This document shows positions 13,305-16,009 of a DNA stretch of 16,009 nucleotides, piece by piece. Location: NCBI GenBank assembly GCA_024639625.1, contig JAHEIA010000010.1, positions 1 to 16,009 of the forward strand, written 5' to 3'. Position numbers and translations under genes: made by a program. The notes beneath the pieces were generated by a model, which saw only the letters and a program-made list of their open reading frames with translations, was not told the DNA's origin and did not search any database. Numbering within the stretch: the first letter of the stretch is position 1; every line of letters starts with the position of its first letter. The DNA comes from Chromatiales bacterium. GTDB taxonomy: Bacteria > Pseudomonadota > Gammaproteobacteria > Chromatiales > Chromatiaceae.

Positions 13305-14432
13305 ATGTCAATTGTCGATCGCTATTTCTTCCGCAAGTCGTCCACGGCAAACATGCAGTACGATTTTCTGGACGGATTGCGCGGTGTCGCCGTCCTCTTC
13401 GTATTGCTCAGCCATCTCGGTATGGAGGGAGCCGATCCGATTCCCGGGCTCAGCTTCTTCGGCAGCGGGAAGTACGGCGTGTTTCTGTTTTTTGTCTTAA
13501 GTGCCTTTCTGCTTTCGCTGCCGCTGCTGCGGCTGCCGGCGAACGGCTTGGGGAACCGCCGCCTCTGGTTGAATTACGCGGTGCGCCGCTGCCTGCGTAT
13601 CTTTCCCCTGTTCACCCTGGTACTGGTCGTCAGCTACCTATTTGCCGACGGGGGCTACGTGATCCCCTTGAGTGGCGCCGAATTGAAGCAGCACTTGTTG
13701 CTGCGACAGGGGAAAAGCATATTCTGGACCATTCCCGTGGAGTTCAAATACTACATTGTTCTCCCGTTTATGGTCCTGCTGCTTGTGGTTCCCCTGAGGC
13801 GGAATCTGGTCGCTTCCGCGGCAATGCTCGCGGTTGTCCTGTTGCTGATCGAAGGCTGGCTCTGGCCAGCACGGGATGCGGGCATCAATTCGGTAGCCTT
13901 GGGTCCCTACCTACCCATCTTTCTACTGGGCTCGTTTGCGGCCTTACTGCACCAGCGGCTGCTGGAGCGCCCCTGGACGCGCTCTGCCGCGGTGCGGCGC
14001 AGCGCAGAGGTAGGCGCGTTTTTGCTGCTCTTGGTTGCCTTCGCACTGGTGCCCGAGGTGTCGGCCTGGGTGTTCGGCAAGCCGGTGCCTAGCGATCGCT
14101 TTCACCAGAACTTTCTGCTATTCGGCAGCCTGTGGTCCGCATTTATCGTACTTTGCTTTCTCGGCACCGGGATCCTGCGCCGACTGCTCGCCGCGCCGCC
14201 AATCCGCTTTCTCGGCATCATCAGCTTCAGTGCCTACCTGTGGCACATGCCGGTGATCCACCTGGTAACGACCCTGAATATGCCGCCGGTACTGCGTGGT
14301 TGGGCGGGACTGGCCCTGATTCTCGCGGTTTCCTCGCTCTCTTACCTGATGATCGAACGCCCGTTCCTACGCCTGCGCATCCCTTGGAAGATCCCCGAAA
14401 AGAGGCCGCCGGAGCCGCGTTCTATGACCTGA
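13305..14432 (+). CDS. Acyltransferase family 3 membrane protein (OafA/NodX/WbpC-like)
   Basis: A 375-aa integral membrane acyltransferase. The N-terminal signature FLDGLRGVAVLFVLLSH (21-37) holds the Arg26 and His37 pair (R-x10-H) thought to be catalytic in this family. Nine to ten hydrophobic helices follow, including GVFLFFVLSAFLLS, IFPLFTLVLVVSYLF, YYIVLPFMVLLLVV, PIFLLGSFAALL, IISFSAYLWHMPVIHLV and the closing LMIERPFLR, the usual C-terminal ERP motif. Such enzymes usually O-acetylate or O-acylate O-antigen, exopolysaccharide or other surface glycans using acyl-CoA. The acceptor here is unknown; the L-Ara4N operon 3 kb upstream makes an LPS-related role attractive but not proven. Start at 13305 is chosen for its position before the signature; the ribosome site is weak and the ATG at 13353 is an alternative. 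Confidence 0.82.
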   Translation: MSIVDRYFFRKSSTANMQYDFLDGLRGVAVLFVLLSHLGMEGADPIPGLSFFGSGKYGVFLFFVLSAFLLSLPLLRLPANGLGNRRLWLNYAVRRCLRIFPLFTLVLVVSYLFADGGYVIPLSGAELKQHLLLRQGKSIFWTIPVEFKYYIVLPFMVLLLVVPLRRNLVASAAMLAVVLLLIEGWLWPARDAGINSVALGPYLPIFLLGSFAALLHQRLLERPWTRSAAVRRSAEVGAFLLLLVAFALVPEVSAWVFGKPVPSDRFHQNFLLFGSLWSAFIVLCFLGTGILRRLLAAPPIRFLGIISFSAYLWHMPVIHLVTTLNMPPVLRGWAGLALILAVSSLSYLMIERPFLRLRIPWKIPEKRPPEPRSMT

Positions 14433-14466
14433 TCGCACACCTAACCATACGCACGGGGAGTCGGCA

Positions 14467-14949
14467 TCAGCGGTAGATTCCGCTGATCCGCCAGATCTTG
14501 TCCTCGACCCTCAAGACGAGATGGGTTGGGTCTTCCCCCAGGTCGCCCAGGCGAATCAGAAAGCGGTTATAGGACTCGAAGAAGGCAAAATCTATGCTAC
14601 CGATGAAATAGGGCCGGGGCTTGTCGGCGGCACGAATCACGGCGTCTCGCAGAGCTTCCCGCACCCACTCCATGGTGATGACCTGGTCCACCGCCTGTCC
14701 CCCCAACTGGTTCAGGTTGTTCTGCAGCCATCCCACCAGGCCGCCGGGCTGCGGTGAGCCGCCCGTGCGCTGCATCGCGGATTCCCACTGACGCTTGAAT
14801 TCGGCACGCACCGCCTCGAGGTCTGTCATTTCCTCGAGTGCCTCGAGGTCCCCGCTGCCTAGAGCGTCATCGATGCGATAGATGGAATACAGGGGCCAGG
14901 CACCGTAGGCGAGGGCGGCGATCAGCAACAAGGTGAGAAGAGGTTTCAT
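14467..14949 (-). CDS. DUF2939 family protein, membrane-anchored or exported
   Basis: A 160-aa protein with an N-terminal hydrophobic segment (LLTLLLIAALAYGAWPLYSIYRI, 4-26) that would act as an uncleaved signal anchor. The following DDALGSGDLEALEEMTDLEAVRAEFKRQ and the end FIGSIDFAFFESYNRFLIRL...LRVEDKIWRISGIY fit the DUF2939 family, whose members are small, mostly periplasmic and of unknown function. The ATG at 14949 follows a minus-strand GGAG at about 8 nt; a longer open frame back to 15078 lacks this support and begins with a non-hydrophobic basic run. It is convergent with the acyltransferase gene (34 nt gap) and divergent from the DUF4126 gene. Confidence 0.75.
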   Translation of the reverse strand: MKPLLTLLLIAALAYGAWPLYSIYRIDDALGSGDLEALEEMTDLEAVRAEFKRQWESAMQRTGGSPQPGGLVGWLQNNLNQLGGQAVDQVITMEWVREALRDAVIRAADKPRPYFIGSIDFAFFESYNRFLIRLGDLGEDPTHLVLRVEDKIWRISGIYR

Positions 14950-14979
14950 CGCACATCTCCGCCGACAAATATTTCCTGC

Positions 14980-14988
14980 ATCATAGCA
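14980..14988 (-). promoter_or_regulatory. Extended -10 element (TGCTATGAT) for the DUF2939 gene
   Basis: Read on the minus strand, TGC-TATGAT gives an extended -10 with five of six matches to TATAAT and a correctly placed TG. A convincing -35 is not visible, as is common for extended -10 promoters. Transcription would start about 25 nt before the ATG at 14949. Confidence 0.45.
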
Positions 14989-15143
14989 CCCCCCGGTCTG
15001 CAAGCGCCTCCGCTTTTGTCGCCGAGCGAGCTGTCGGAAACCGGTTCGCGAATCACATGAAATCGCCATTGATGGCAAAATAGGAAGCGAGATGGGAGTG
15101 GACCGCCGCCCGGCGGCCGCAACTGCCGATATTTCTCGGTTTT

Positions 15144-15148
15144 GGAGG
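15144..15148 (+). promoter_or_regulatory. Shine-Dalgarno GGAGG for the DUF4126 gene
   Basis: GGAGG lies 7 nt before the ATG at 15156 and supports that start. Confidence 0.7.
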
Positions 15149-15155
15149 CCGAAAC

Positions 15156-15800
15156 ATGGAAAATCTCACGCAGACCTTGGCGCTGAGTCTCGGAGCCGGT
15201 TGGGCAAGCGGCATCAACCTCTACGCCGCGGTATTGGTGCTCGGCTACATGGGGATGAGCGGCAGGCTCGATCTTCCCGAGGGGCTGGAGATCTTGAGTG
15301 ACCCCCTCGTGATGCTCGCGGCAGGCGTCATGTACCTGGTCGAATTCTTCACCGACAAGATCCCAGGCGTGGACACCGTCTGGGATACTATTCACACCTT
15401 CGTCCGCATACCGGCGGGCGCGATGCTGGCCGCAGGCGCAGTGGGCGATGTAGGCTCGGGCGCGGAGCTTGCCGCCGCCCTCATGGGGGGGGGGATAGCA
15501 GCGGGAACCCATGCGGCGAAGGCGGGAACGCGGGCTCTGATCAATACCTCGCCGGAACCCTTCAGCAACTGGACCGCCTCGGTGCTGGAAGACATCGGGG
15601 TAGTCACCGGCCTGTGGGCGGCGCTCAATCACCCAGTGCTTTTCCTTTCGGCCCTGGTGGTATTTGTGTTGTTGCTGATCTGGCTGTTGCCTCGGCTCTG
15701 GCGGGGTCTCAAGCGCATCTTTGCTACCCTGGGGCGTTGGTTCGGGGGCGGCGACCGGCAAGCTGCCGCGGAAAAGGAGCAGCCTCCTCCGCGAGAATGA
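15156..15800 (+). CDS. DUF4126 family integral membrane protein
   Basis: A 214-aa membrane protein that fits the DUF4126 family. The opening SLGAGWASGINLYAAVLVLGYMG (11-33), the motif MYLVEFFTDKIPGVDTVWDTIHTFVRIPAGAML (59-91), and the glycine-rich AALMGGGIAAGTHAAKAGTRALINTSPEPFSNW (106-138) are characteristic, and DIGVVTGLWAALNHP leads into the last long helix (about 161-180). A basic amphipathic stretch and a charged, probably disordered cytoplasmic tail end it. The biochemical role of the family is unknown to me. GGAGG at 15144 supports the ATG. It is divergent from the DUF2939 gene with a 206-bp shared upstream region. Confidence 0.82.
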   Translation: MENLTQTLALSLGAGWASGINLYAAVLVLGYMGMSGRLDLPEGLEILSDPLVMLAAGVMYLVEFFTDKIPGVDTVWDTIHTFVRIPAGAMLAAGAVGDVGSGAELAAALMGGGIAAGTHAAKAGTRALINTSPEPFSNWTASVLEDIGVVTGLWAALNHPVLFLSALVVFVLLLIWLLPRLWRGLKRIFATLGRWFGGGDRQAAAEKEQPPPRE

Positions 15801-15813
15801 CGCAAATTCGCGC

Positions 15814-15836
15814 GAACCGGGTGTAAGAACCGGGTG
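15814..15836 (+). repeat. Direct repeat GAACCGGGTG x2 (13-nt period) next to TTCGCGCGAA palindrome
   Basis: GAACCGGGTG occurs exactly at 15814-15823 and 15827-15836, separated by TAA. The first copy overlaps a 10-bp perfect palindrome TTCGCGCGAA (15807-15816). They sit between the DUF4126 stop and the start of an exported-protein gene at 15900, where a regulator could bind; a chance duplication cannot be excluded. Confidence 0.35.
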
Positions 15837-15899
15837 CAGTGCCATACTTTGGATGAGGGAGCAGCGGGAGTGCGGGCTTCTAACTCACAGGGGTATGCT

Positions 15900-16009
15900 A
15901 TGTTACTTAAATGTCTATGCAACACGCCGTCGCGCGCGGGGCTCCTCGCATTGACTACGATTCTGGGCGGGCTGGCCCAGGCGGAGACCACCGAATGCGT
16001 CCCGATCAC
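15900..16009 (+). CDS. Exported protein, 5' end only (3' partial)
   Basis: An ATG at 15900 preceded by AGGGG (15889-15893) opens a frame that stays open to the window edge (36 codons). The translation has the form of a signal peptide: a short N-region (MLLKCLCNTPSR), a hydrophobic core (AGLLALTTILGGL) and a signal peptidase I site AQA before ETTECVPI. An ATG at 15895 in another frame stops quickly. The mature start (TECVPI) resembles the opening of right-handed beta-helix secreted proteins, which often begin with a Cys-Xaa-Pro-Ile segment, but too little is visible to call a family. Confidence 0.6.
   Translation, partial: MLLKCLCNTPSRAGLLALTTILGGLAQAETTECVPI

Noticed and set aside
1..16009. 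CRISPR array, tRNA, phage or toxin-antitoxin/defence island
   Set aside because: No regularly spaced repeats, no tRNA-like cloverleaf, no integrase, nuclease or toxin-like proteins were recognised.

Overview
The window is a GC-rich piece of bacterial chromosome, most likely from a Gram-negative gammaproteobacterium. The signs are a lipid A 4-amino-4-deoxy-L-arabinose (L-Ara4N) operon, a putative outer-membrane lipoprotein, an S-methyl-5'-thioinosine phosphorylase of the Pseudomonas type, and an extragenic palindrome resembling those scattered in Chromatiales- and Halomonas-like genomes. I cannot name the species from sequence alone. There are no rRNA or tRNA genes, no CRISPR array, no transposase and no prophage genes.

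Layout. (1) 1-3300, plus strand: the C-terminal end of a P-type cation ATPase, a 6-oxopurine-type MTA/MTI phosphorylase, a Sel1-repeat/SH3 lipoprotein, and an unusual single-pass membrane protein with a histone-like Lys/Ala/Pro N-terminus and a Tyr/Pro-rich tail. (2) 3301-3462: a GC-rich leader with strong inverted repeats. (3) 3463-10526: seven tightly packed plus-strand genes forming a near-complete L-Ara4N pathway: small EamA/SMR carrier (ArnE/F-like), ArnB aminotransferase, ArnC undecaprenyl-phosphate glycosyltransferase, ArnA split into separate formyltransferase and UDP-glucuronate decarboxylase genes, ArnD deformylase and ArnT lipid A transferase. Most junctions are ATGA/GTGA overlaps or gaps of a few bases, so translation is probably coupled. 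(4) 10549-11178, minus strand: a zeta/MaiA-like glutathione S-transferase convergent with arnT. (5) 11179-11816: no convincing gene, but several inverted repeats, including a roughly 76-bp nested palindrome. (6) 11817-12305: a SLOG/'putative molybdenum carrier' protein, then about 500 bp without a recognisable gene. (7) 12812-14432: a 4-TM membrane protein followed by an acyltransferase-3 family membrane enzyme. (8) 14467-15800: a DUF2939-type protein (minus) divergent from a DUF4126-type membrane protein (plus). (9) 15900-end: the first 36 codons of an exported protein.

How the genes work together. The central operon would make UDP-Ara4FN in the cytoplasm from UDP-glucuronate (decarboxylase, ArnB, formyltransferase), load it on undecaprenyl phosphate (ArnC), deformylate it (ArnD), flip it across the inner membrane (EamA carrier) and attach L-Ara4N to lipid A (ArnT). 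This lowers surface negative charge and typically gives resistance to polymyxin and cationic peptides. UDP-glucose dehydrogenase (ugd) and a PmrAB/PhoPQ-type regulator are not in the window, nor is a second ArnE/ArnF subunit. The nearby acyltransferase could be another envelope-decorating enzyme, but that is only an inference from family and position.
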